The position numbers and the translations under genes were made by a program. The notes beneath the pieces are model-generated. The model was not told the DNA's origin. It ran no database searches and saw only the letters and a list, made by a program, of their open reading frames with translations. Positions 55,603 through 64,000 of a DNA stretch of 64,000 nucleotides are shown here, in pieces; positions within the stretch are counted from its first letter, which is position 1, and each line of letters begins with the position of its first letter. Source of the DNA: Undaria pinnatifida (Eukaryota > Sar > Phaeophyceae > Laminariales > Alariaceae); the NCBI GenBank assembly GCA_012845835.1, contig JABAKD010000018.1, forward strand, positions 10,918,179 to 10,982,178, in the 5' to 3' direction.

Positions 55603-55880
55603 TTTTCGACTCGCGCGACCGCGGGCGTGGTGCTATCAGTCCCGAGGACTTCCCCTCATAAACTCGGATTGCGTTTGTCCACAATGCAACAGCTCGTTCG
55701 TCATCATCACGGGGAAGTATAGTGCCACCGGCCATGGACCTTCCCGCTCATATTTTGAGAGCTCGCAAGATACGGCAACAGCAAGAGCAACAGTACAACT
55801 CCCTGACAAAATTACATGCAACCATTCTACGCGCCGTAAAATGCCCAATGATACGACCACAGCGGTACAGATGACAGAGT
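55603..55880 (+). repeat. Dispersed repeat family R2, copy 2
   Basis: Counterpart of 48157-48420: CGACTCGCGCGACCGCGGGC near the start, GTCCACAATGCAACAGCTCG in the middle, TAAAATGCCCAATGATACGA near the end. Same orientation, with differences and indels scattered through it. Confidence 0.8.
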
Positions 55881-56029
55881 CATACAAAATCACCTATGTA
55901 ATTTGATTCAAAGTAGTCCACAACTAATAATTATATGGTATGATACGACGTTCACGCCGTGATTTTTTACTAGTCCCACCGAAAAGGGTGCTGCCTGGTC
56001 GTCTAATCTGGCTATGGATACAATAAGAA

Positions 56030-56310
56030 AGCAACACGAAACCCGCGCCCAAGTTGACGACAAACAGCCCAAACAGCAGCGGCGTCGACAGACAGGCACC
56101 ACAGGCATCACAGCGTTAGCACGCCTTTGACACCTCTACTGCTCCAACGAGTCAGGGATGAAAGCGGCAATTTTTCTACACGATAACGTTGTCATGAATG
56201 CGGCTGTTCCCGTGGATAACATCTACGACCTTCGCTTGCCGCAACCCGATAACAAAAATAGGCGCTGCGCTGAATTTTGTGCATGTATACCATGTTTATT
56301 GGTCCTGGGG
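56030..56310 (+). repeat. Dispersed repeat R3, copy 1
   Basis: Matches 57830-58050 in order: AACAGCAGC, AGACAGGCACCACA, ACACCTCTACTGCTCCAACG, CGTGGATAACATCTACGACC, ATAACAAAAATAGGC. Parts read like coding sequence (an IYDLR.GQPKKKNK-like peptide is clearer in copy 2), but no family is recognised. Confidence 0.65.
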
Positions 56311-56684
56311 ATCGAATTCGGCTTCAGTATACTTCGTTCCCTCTGCTCTGGGCGAGCAGCGCGTAGGAGGTTCGATTGTGGGCCGTCATTGGCGATTACG
56401 TTCATGTTGGTGGTGTGTATGTCCCATGTTCCGGGTACTTACAGCATATTTTTTTGTCGCAATGTTATGCTTTGCCACCACCGTGAGTAGATCGTTGATG
56501 ACCTCGATTTAGGTTCCGATCGGGTGCAGAGGTACTACGCACCTCGCTTCCTCTGCCACTTAACCGAGCCTGGGACGTCAGCGGCCATTCCCCCATCCGG
56601 TATTGTCGCAAACAAGTCACAAAAAAAACTATCTCTGGAGCTACTTTCTACTACTTGGTACGATCTGCTCTTGGCACCGTCCGA
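56311..56684. other. No gene recognised
   Basis: Includes the segment resembling 25.54 kb (GCGCGTAGGAGG...TGTGGGCC). Nothing else recognised. Confidence 0.4.
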
Positions 56685-57545
56685 GGATAAAAGAAAAAGG
56701 CCATGGAGGATTGGTTCCCATCCCCGGTTCAGGAATCCTTCCATATCTCTACAACTCCGACACCCCGGGGATGAAAATCGAGTTCTCCCGGGTCGACACC
56801 ACCCCGCACGGTGTGGAAATCCCAATCTCGTCAGCCGATCACTGATTGGCTCGGGCGCGTAGAGCGAGAGCAACCCGGGGAGGATTGGGCCCCATGCCCG
56901 GTGCAGAAATCATTCCATATGTCCACAACGCCGACACCCCTGGGGACCAAAATCGAGTTCTCCCGGGTCGACACCACCCCGCACGAGGTGAAAACCCCAA
57001 TGCCACGCGTGGATCGCTGATGGGCTGCGGTGCGTAGAGCGAACGCAACCTGGGGGGGATAGGGCCCTAACCCTAACCCCCGGTTCAGAAATATCTCCGT
57101 ACCACTACAACTTCGACACCCCGGGGAGGAAAACGAAAGTCCCTCGGGTCGGCACCGCCCTGCACGATGTGGAAACCCCAATCTGGCTGGCCGATCGCTG
57201 GTTGGGGGGAGCGCCTAGAGCCAGCGCCTCCCGGGAAGGATAAGGTCCCATGCCCGGATCACATATCCCTCCCTAACCCCACATATTCAACACCTCGTGA
57301 ACAAGGACGATGTTCTGCCGGATCGACACCGCCGCACACGGTGTGGTAACTCTAACGCCGCTGGGCGATCGCTGATTGGTTGGGGCTCCAACATAGACCA
57401 GCGCAACCCGGGGAGGATGGAGGGTCCCATCGCTGGTTCGAAAATTCTTCCATGCATCTAAAAACTCCGACAACGGAGGGGCGAAAACGGAATACCACGG
57501 GTTGATACCGCCCTGCACAGCCAGAAAACCTCAACCCAACCCCCC
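56685..57545 (+). repeat. Satellite of ~177 bp, five units
   Basis: The CCGG anchor after CCCATGC falls at 56724, 56898, 57080, 57254 and (as CTGG) 57433, giving offsets of 174, 182, 174 and 179. Shared blocks include ACTCCGACACC, GAGTTCTCCCGGGTCGACAC, ACGGTGTGGAA and CGATCGCTGATTGG. Unit three carries CCCTAACCCTAA where other units have CCCATG, which accounts for its extra length. Confidence 0.88.
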
Positions 57546-57714
57546 AATCGTGTGGTACGTTGATGAGTGTTTTCGTGCCTGTGGGAGGTGGCCCTGTTAT
57601 TTGCTTTGGATGAACCAGTAATTTCTCCGATATCACGCCGGCTGGTTCTGGCATACTTCGGAAGTGCCAGTGCAATCGTGGATCAATTAATTGCAGAGTT
57701 CAGTACTAATTGAG
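57546..57714. other. Unassigned spacer
   Basis: Nothing recognised. Confidence 0.4.
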
Positions 57715-57830
57715 TGTGAGATCGGTGCAATTTGGTTCTGCAGCCGAAACCCACCTCACAATCGTGTTTAAACATCAGCAGCAAGGAGCACAAGTAAGAA
57801 GCAACACACAACACTACACCAACACGATGT
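57715..57830 (+). repeat. Repeat family R1, copy e (partial)
   Basis: GAAACCCACCTCACAATCG, then GAAGCAACACACAACACTAC, ACCAACACGATGTCCGC, matching the central part of copies a, b and d. Confidence 0.55.
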
Positions 57831-58050
57831 CCGCGCTTCCAGCTGACCGGGAGACGACCCAAACAGCAGCAAAACAGACAGGCACCACAATGCCAACACG
57901 CCTTTCACACCTCTTCTACTGCTCCAGCGAGTCTGGGACGAAAACGGCGACCCCCCCGATACGATACCGTGACGAAGGCAAATTATCTCCGTGGATACAA
58001 TCTACAACCTTCGCGTGGGGCAGCCCAAAAAGAAAAATAAGCTCGCGAAG
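57830..58050 (+). repeat. Dispersed repeat R3, copy 2
   Basis: Partner of 56030-56310. One plus-strand frame reads SVDTIYNLRVGQPKKKNKLA, which looks like former coding sequence with a basic run, but its family is unknown. Confidence 0.65.
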
Positions 58051-59203
58051 CGCATCGATGTTTGCGCTTTCAACTAGCTTGTCATCACAAGTATCGGGTA
58101 GTGTCGCAGGGAATACTGTAAAGAACGAAATAGCAGGACGGACTGTCGGACAGTACGACAAAAGGTAGCGTTCTGGCTACTGACGTATAATCCTAAGGAG
58201 GGCGTATTCGGATATGTACTCTACAGTCGATAAGTATCTAGTTGATTCGTATTAATAGTCACTACCCGGAGTACACCAAGTATCTTTTGCCAGATTCGGG
58301 GGTGCAAGCATGTTAAATATGCGGCGAAATTCGGTAGTCATTTCCTCCAGTGTATTTGTTGTATATTCAAGGGGTACTACAGCAGCTCACCACCATTAAG
58401 TGCCACGGAACGTTGCAGGGAATATTGCAGGAAACGTTACTGTGGGACGGTCTGTCGTCTAGTACAACAACCCGTATCGAACATCTGCCCGTAGCATGGA
58501 CATTGTTCCGCATATCAGTTGACGGTAAGCCCCCCTCGATCACTCCTCTTCCTTTCCTGTTCTCCTTTCTCTTCGCCTCTCTTCGTCTTCTCCCGGTATT
58601 CTGCTTTTTCTTTTTTGGTTTTCAACGTTGAGACGAGAAGATGGCAACAGAGACCTAACACCTTGTGCGTTCAAGAAAAATATAAATACACAGGAAAGCC
58701 ACCTTGAGAAAAAACAATTTTGCCGGCGACGTGTACCGCATGGTATACTTGCCTCGTAAAAATCACAAAACTACCGCGAAAAGAAGGTACCCCCTTTGAA
58801 GGAAGTTTCCCACGCCTTGACAGAAAAATGCTGTAAGCCAACATACCAAAACCAATCAAACTCGGGTCGATTTGCTACACCCCATAATACGCCGGTGAGG
58901 CCGTATCGGCTAAACCGCTCGGAAAATCGGAGACCGCAAAAAGCGCTAAGCGCTGTCCGACAGCGTAGCATCTTCCGCCGCTTCATCACCGTCCTCATTT
59001 TCGCTAGCTGCAGGTTTTGGCTTGGCCGCCATCGTGCAGGTGAAGAACAGCGACTTCCCCGGCTTGAAATTCTGCAACAAACGAAGGCAGCCGCGAAACA
59101 TATCTTCAACTCAAGAGGTTGGCCGGATCATTGATTTTGGCGCTATTTACTCATCGAACTCATTTTCGCGCTGCAGAGACAGAACGTGACGGCGAACAGT
59201 AGC
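58051..59203. other. No gene recognised
   Basis: A minus-strand frame (58771-59109) and a small acidic peptide in another minus frame beginning MAAKPKPAASENEDGD near 59030 look mildly gene-like, but they are short, in different frames and match nothing I know. Confidence 0.4.
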
Positions 59204-59905
59204 GATCACCGCATCGGCTTCTTGTTTAGGCGGTTGTGTGGTCATTATCCTGTTTACAACAACACCACCGTGAAACGCATTGCCAACTGAGAAGGTTTGC
59301 CTGCATCACTGCGTTTGGCGCACACCACTCGCCTTCATCCTTGTGGGACACCAGAGGCAAAGTTTATGATAATTAGTGACGATCACAGCACCGGCTGAAC
59401 CTTAGTCAGCGGGATATGTGTTTAGTATCGGATTTACAACACCACCGCCGCGGAATCTCTTGTCAACTCGGAAGCAATGTCTGCCTCGTTGAGTGCCGCG
59501 TACTCGTCTTAATCCATTTGGGGCTTCAGAGGGGAAAACGGACGATGAGGGGTGAACGATTACAGCATCGGCTACTGCGTCTGCTCGGCTACGGGGTTGT
59601 GTGTTTTTCAAGTAACCGAGTTACAACACAGCCACGATTTCCTTGATATTCGCGTACACTACTCGTCTTGAAAATTTCGCCACGACAGGGAAAAAGGCCT
59701 ACTCTATTAATACCTTTAGCGGTGCACGATTACAGCATCGCCTACAGCTTGGGTAGCAGGTTGTGTGATTACTAACAAAACCACAACAACACAGCCGCAA
59801 CACGCAATGCCAACTCGGTAGATGTGCCTGTTTCATTCCGTGTTTTGTAGCACTAGTATTGCTTATCCTTTCGGCAATTAAAAAAAAAAAACGACGAGAA
59901 GCAGT
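59204..59905 (+). repeat. Satellite of ~175 bp, four units
   Basis: Anchors GAT(C/T)ACAGCATCGGCT-like at 59204, 59381, 59558 and 59728 (offsets 177, 177, 170). Shared blocks include TTACAACA.CACC.CCGC, TGCCAACTCGG.AG and ACTACTCGTC. Unrelated by eye to the 57-kb satellite despite the similar period. Confidence 0.85.
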
Positions 59906-59979
59906 AACCATGACAGCATAAGTAACCGAGTTACAACAAGGTGAGAAACTGTATGAAAGAGCGCAACATGGTACTGCTG

Positions 59980-60087
59980 ACGCCATCAACTAGCGGTTGA
60001 CAAGACCAAACCATTCAATTTTGGGTTTCAATCACGCCATCAACTGGCGGTTGACAAGACCAAACCACTCATTGTTGGGTTTCAGTC
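59980..60087 (+). repeat. 54-bp tandem duplication
   Basis: 59980-60033 and 60034-60087 begin ACGCCATCAACT and end TTGGGTTTCA(A/G)TC, with only a few differences, so the duplication is recent. Confidence 0.95.
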
Positions 60088-61149
60088 TCTGGGTCCCACG
60101 AAAGTGAACGTCTAAGAGTAGCACTTGCTCAGAAGGCGTTCGGTGGGCCAACGTATAGTGATACCCAATCGAACTTCAGACCAAGCGTTTGCAGCAGCAG
60201 TTGCCTAGTCGCCTCATACTTCGAATTAAGTTATTTGAACGTACCTCGATCATCTCGTTCGTGTCATATCTCTTGGTCATAAAAGGGTTAAGGCTTACAC
60301 CAGCATATAGTCTGCTGGCGTTCGGTGCCAGGACTGGGCAAACATGTCATACCATGAATGCCCAAGCCAACTCAGACGACCAGTTTAAGAAGAGAAGTTA
60401 GCCGCCCCATCGTTTCCTATGGTGTTTGTACGCACGGCGATCATCTCCATCTTGGTGCTAACTTCGTCCCCAAAGGGCTATAAAGAGGTTTACGGCGGCA
60501 CTTCGTAGGCAGTCGTTCCGTATTACGAGCGGGCGAGCGTATCAGGTAGGCCCACGCCTACCTCATATCACGGGTCTGGGGCCGTAGTTGCCCCGGCGCC
60601 CCATACGATTATTAATAGTTAGCATTTTTATTGTGACCATGGTCTAGGTTCAAGGGAAAATGTCAGGTCAGAACGTCATTGTCGTCATCATCATTATTGT
60701 CGTCTTTTGACATCATCAACATCATCATCATCGTGATGCACGCAACACGATCGTCACGTTAGCACTGATATCATTTCTACGTCAGATTCCTATCACGGCA
60801 GCCCAACCCGATTGCAGATCAATAGGTTGGGACAGTACAGTAGTTGCTCTGTCGTTTCTTATGTTTTGGCACTTGACACGCCAATCTCGTTCATTTCGGG
60901 GTTGATTCCAGCCAAAAGAGGCAGGGTTTAGAGCAGCAATTTGGTCAGCGGGCGTTCGGTGCCACAAGCGGGCGACCGAATCGTGTCAAGGACACCCATG
61001 CATTCTTCATACCAATCGTTTGGAACGGTACTGCAGTTACCCCGTTGTCTCATACCCTGGTACTGTGTTTTTGCACATACCGTGATCAGCTCGTTCATGT
61101 CGGTGTTCATTTCTGCCTCAGATCCCTCTCCTTCCGCTCCCATAAGTCC
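60088..61149. other. No gene recognised; scattered GGCGTTCGGTG phrases
   Basis: GGCGTTCGGTG recurs near 60137, 60318 and 60951 (as GGCGTTCGGTGCC), and ATC(A/T)CGTTC phrases near 60260, 60890 and 61095, suggesting an old, strongly diverged repeat. CAT/ATC triplet runs lie at 60680-60735. No gene. Confidence 0.5.
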
Positions 61150-61960
61150 ATATGTCTCCAGCGCGATCAAAATGCTATCGTTCATTATTTCCTCCACCAC
61201 GAACTGTTACGACATGCATAGCACAACCAAGACAACACGATTGGTTTAAGCACGCGTATAATGGCACAATCAACACGATTGGTTTAAGCACGCGTATAAT
61301 GGCACAATCAACACGATTTGTAGCACAAGCAACACGAAAATAGAACGATCACGGGGCAAGAAGCATGTCAGGCATACGGTATATATTCATTGGGCTATGT
61401 CTGTATCAAAAAGAAGCCACACTCTGATCCTGCTAGGGCCATCATCAATATGTCACTGTTAATGATTTCCTCCAATAATGCTGCTCGCACATACTTCCCA
61501 CAAGCAAGGAGCAAGAAACATATCGGACATAGAGCATATACAGATGGTTTATCGGGGAAAAACTCAGGTTCTTGTCGCGCATGATCTCCACAACAACCAA
61601 CTGCTCACGAGTGGCACAATCAAAGCGAGAAAAAAATGCACAGAACGGAAAAAGAACCAATTCATTGGCCCATGTCGGGGCTACTATACGGTGAGGCTCT
61701 GCTCTCACTCCGACCATAAATGAATATGCTAGCATGCTATTCTTCAATATCTCCTCACAACTAACTGCTCGCGCATACGCTGCACAATCAAGCGGCAAGA
61801 AATATGTAAGACATACCGTACATATTGAACAGCTATTGTCGGGGTCAATAACAGCGAGGATTGCTCGCGTTGGGGTTAGCAATCAAAATGCTACCGTTCA
61901 CGTTATCTTCCGCCACCACCTGCTCGCGTATACGTAGCACATTCAAGAAGAAACATAAAA
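61150..61960 (+). repeat. Diverged tandem array, units ~120-165 bp
   Basis: Blocks with (A)ATGCTATCGTTCA-like start, then ATTTCCTCC, a GCTCGC.CATAC stretch, GCACAA(T/G)CAA and AAGAAACAT recur with TCTCC or CCTCC anchors near 61191, 61469, 61585, 61751 and 61909. Spacing is uneven because of indels. Confidence 0.65.
61233..61330 (+). repeat. 38-bp tandem repeat nested in the array
   Basis: Two identical units (61233-61270, 61271-61308) starting CAACACGATTGGTTTAAGC, then a partial third. Confidence 0.93.
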
Positions 61961-63853
61961 AAAGTTGAGACACGGCATCTCATAGGCATTGATTGGTCGA
62001 CGTTTGGGGTTTCAAAACGGAGAAAACCCTGCTCTTGCTACGTAAGCACTAAATATGACTAGTTTTGAGGATATCTCCCATCGTTAACCTTCGCGAAGTA
62101 GAGAACACTACAGCACAAATTGGTTCGCGGCTGTCGGCATTTAGATCCAGCAAGGCTTACCTCGTGCTAGGGCAAGACGAAAATATTATTGAGCACGCAA
62201 CACACACTGGTGCGCGCCAATGCCGGGCATTTAAAACCAATGAGGTTCTGCTCGGGCTATTAATAATTGTTTTACACATTTTCATATTAACCCGCATGGA
62301 CAGCACGATCGAAACTTGACATGAAAACTGACGGAATTACGAAAGACTAGCAACCACAAACTTCACAATGGTTCATCGGCGGCTCATGAAAGTTTGCCAC
62401 ATAGGTATACACAACGGGACAAATTACTACAGCAGTACACAGCAATACATCGCCGTCGTCAGGGCGAACCAACGATGAGCTGAGGCTTCGTCGTAGCTGC
62501 CGTCCCCAGTACGACGCAAACTTTTAACGAAAACCGCATGTATTACGAAATGTCCAAGCAACCGCAAAATCTAGACGATGGCTCACGCGTCTGTTAAGAA
62601 ACGACTCAGCGACGCATTACTCTATCAATATCGACAGCAATATAACGTCACTTATTATACCATCAACTCAACAGTACGCAATCGGGGTTCGACACTTCAG
62701 TCTTCACAGGGTAAGATTTGACAAACAGGTGCCATCTTGGCACACACCGCCTGTGTGACGCGTCGCACACAGAACTTACGCTTATGAAACAAATCTATAA
62801 TATAGCAGCGTGAAACTATAACCGGTGGAAGACGACGCAACTAACTACAGATGATGCGCGAGAGCAACCATTGAACGACGGGAATAGACCAAATATTTGA
62901 ACCAAAAAAACTATGCCACAGATTCGGAACAAGGCCACAAGGCTCTCAAGGAAAATATCTCCAACACGCGATGAATGGAACGAAGTAAAAAGAGAGCAAG
63001 CAGACGGCGCCTTTACCAAGCCCAAAGGATCGGCAGGCACAGACAACATGTCTGAATATACGGCGAAGTTCCACTAACCTTGTTGACTTCACCCATTAGC
63101 TGGAGAGGGATCTGCCACCACGGAAAAACAAGGGTGCGGAGTTACGACGGGGGGTGTACTCAGTACTTGGTGCGTGGCCGTAGTCGTGTGACAATAGACC
63201 CTCGCATCCCTACTATGCCGGAACGGAGCACGTCGGGTAACCAGGCAGACATTGCTTGCAACAAGCACGAAGCGCCGGGACGTGTTTGGCGTGTGAAATT
63301 AAGGGTGTACTGCATTCTTCCAAGAACCGCTCGTAAGACGGATTTTGGCACCTTGCGCCTACTCTCTTGCTTATGGATGACAGCGCCAATGAGCTACTTC
63401 GTTTTCTGGTGTGGCCACTCCAGAGGCAGCAATGGGTAACACCATGCAACTGCCTCGTGGGTGCCTTGCCACGGGGAAGGGGCGAAAAAATGATCGATCG
63501 GTTATTAGGCGGTACCAGCAAAGCGGCGGTAAAGAATGATAGCATAGTACAAAATCGAATGAGAGTAGCCCAAACATGCCGTCATGGCTCTAAGCCCGGG
63601 AGCCCGTCACAAGCTGGCAGAAACTCCACCAACGACGTTTCATCGCGCCAATTGTATAGTAACCTAGGTCTTCCTACGCAGTGGGCAAGTTCAAAAACGT
63701 TCTTAGTCAGCTTGAATGACCCCACATCGACCGTCCGCCTCGATCACGCTCTCGGGTAAAGGCTGCAGCCGGCGTCGACAACGAAAATAGAAAGTGAGGA
63801 AGAAGGCAACACCGAACATAAAAAAAGTATCGTCTCGTGCGACGGGGCCTGTC
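61961..63853. other. No gene recognised
   Basis: Open frames up to about 130 codons overlap on both strands without recognisable motifs. Nothing else seen. Confidence 0.45.
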
Positions 63854-63933
63854 CATTTTCCAAAAGCATGAGGCATTTTCCACAAGCATGAGGCATTTTC
63901 CACAAGCATGAGGCATTTTCCACAAGCATGAGG
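63854..63933 (+). repeat. 20-bp tandem repeat, four units
   Basis: Units of CATTTTCCACAAGCATGAGG at 63854, 63874, 63894 and 63914; the first differs by one base. There are no spacers between units. Confidence 0.97.
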
Positions 63934-64000
63934 CGTATAATCTTGTCATAGAATTGTTGTGGCCGAGAGAAGATTAGCAGATGCGGTAACGAGACAAACC

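Larger units (their letters stand above)
53991..56029. other. No gene recognised; GGGAC/CGGGA-rich repeats, two long G runs
   Basis: Sequence near 54.05-54.4 kb and 55.26-55.54 kb is dominated by CGGGAC, GGGAAC and GTCGGGA phrases, which look like a decayed minisatellite in two blocks. AT-rich sequence separates them. Copy 2 of R2 lies at 55603-55880. Confidence 0.5.

Noticed and set aside
58671-59109. Minus-strand peptides (hydrophobic and acidic) as exons of a host gene
   Set aside because: Short, in different frames, no splice model I could support and no family recognised.
63080-63759. Overlapping 110-130-codon frames near the right end
   Set aside because: Open on both strands at once with no motif; probably chance.
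63854-63933. 20-bp repeats as a possible CRISPR or iteron array
   Set aside because: No spacers, no cas-like genes and a eukaryotic context; a simple tandem repeat.
1-64000. tRNA, rRNA or spliceosomal RNA genes
   Set aside because: No cloverleaf, A/B box pair in proper spacing, or rRNA-like block was found by eye; a covariance-model scan was not possible.

Overview
This window is a repeat-dense stretch of a eukaryotic nuclear genome. I recognise no intact host gene, tRNA or rRNA in it. Nearly all interpretable sequence is transposable-element wreckage: Ty3/gypsy, Ty1/copia and LINE polymerases carrying stops and frameshifts, a giant foldback element, and at least nine tandem-repeat arrays. 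TTAGGG-type motifs occur in four interstitial places. The mix of elements and the lack of clear introns would suit a repeat-rich alga or oomycete-like protist, but this is a weak inference and the sequence does not settle the organism.

Layout. 1-4695: remnant of Ty3/gypsy element A (Gag tail, NADAR domain, protease stub joined to an RNase H end, integrase, conserved C-terminal tail). 6483-11357: Ty1/copia element C1 with two 479-bp LTRs, gag and RT-RNase H, but no visible protease or integrase. 11379-15007: no gene. 15243-18758: a 3.5-kb near-palindromic foldback element with a 19-nt loop. 19221-19710: minisatellite. 22683-23850 (minus): LINE reverse-transcriptase remnant. 24879-26604: dispersed repeats and a 9-bp minisatellite. 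27100-27581 and 42180-42661: a pair of 482-bp direct repeats bracketing Ty3/gypsy element B (30571-40170). 44110-45980: half copy of the foldback element. 46487-47540 (minus): copia fragment C2. 48900-53990 (minus): a different gypsy lineage, D, with a chromodomain. 54-64 kb: unrelated tandem arrays and dispersed repeats with no recognised gene.

The most interesting content is in gypsy elements A and B. Both have the unusual order Gag - NADAR (YbiA-like ADP-ribose/guanine-ADP-ribosylation-associated fold) - aspartic protease - RT - RNase H - integrase - a conserved C-terminal tail that ends in a Tudor/SH3-like motif. In B the NADAR and protease-N-terminal sequences share one reading frame, and most of pol lies in another single frame broken mainly by point stops. 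The copies have diverged strongly from each other yet keep the same order, so the NADAR belongs to the element lineage and is not a chance insertion. NADAR proteins elsewhere are known or proposed to remove ADP-ribose from nucleic acid. A retroelement carrying one could be protecting its RNA or cDNA from host ADP-ribosylation; that is inference.

Reading limits: all alignments were done by eye. Boundaries of decayed elements are approximate to tens of bases, and divergence figures are impressions, not computed values.
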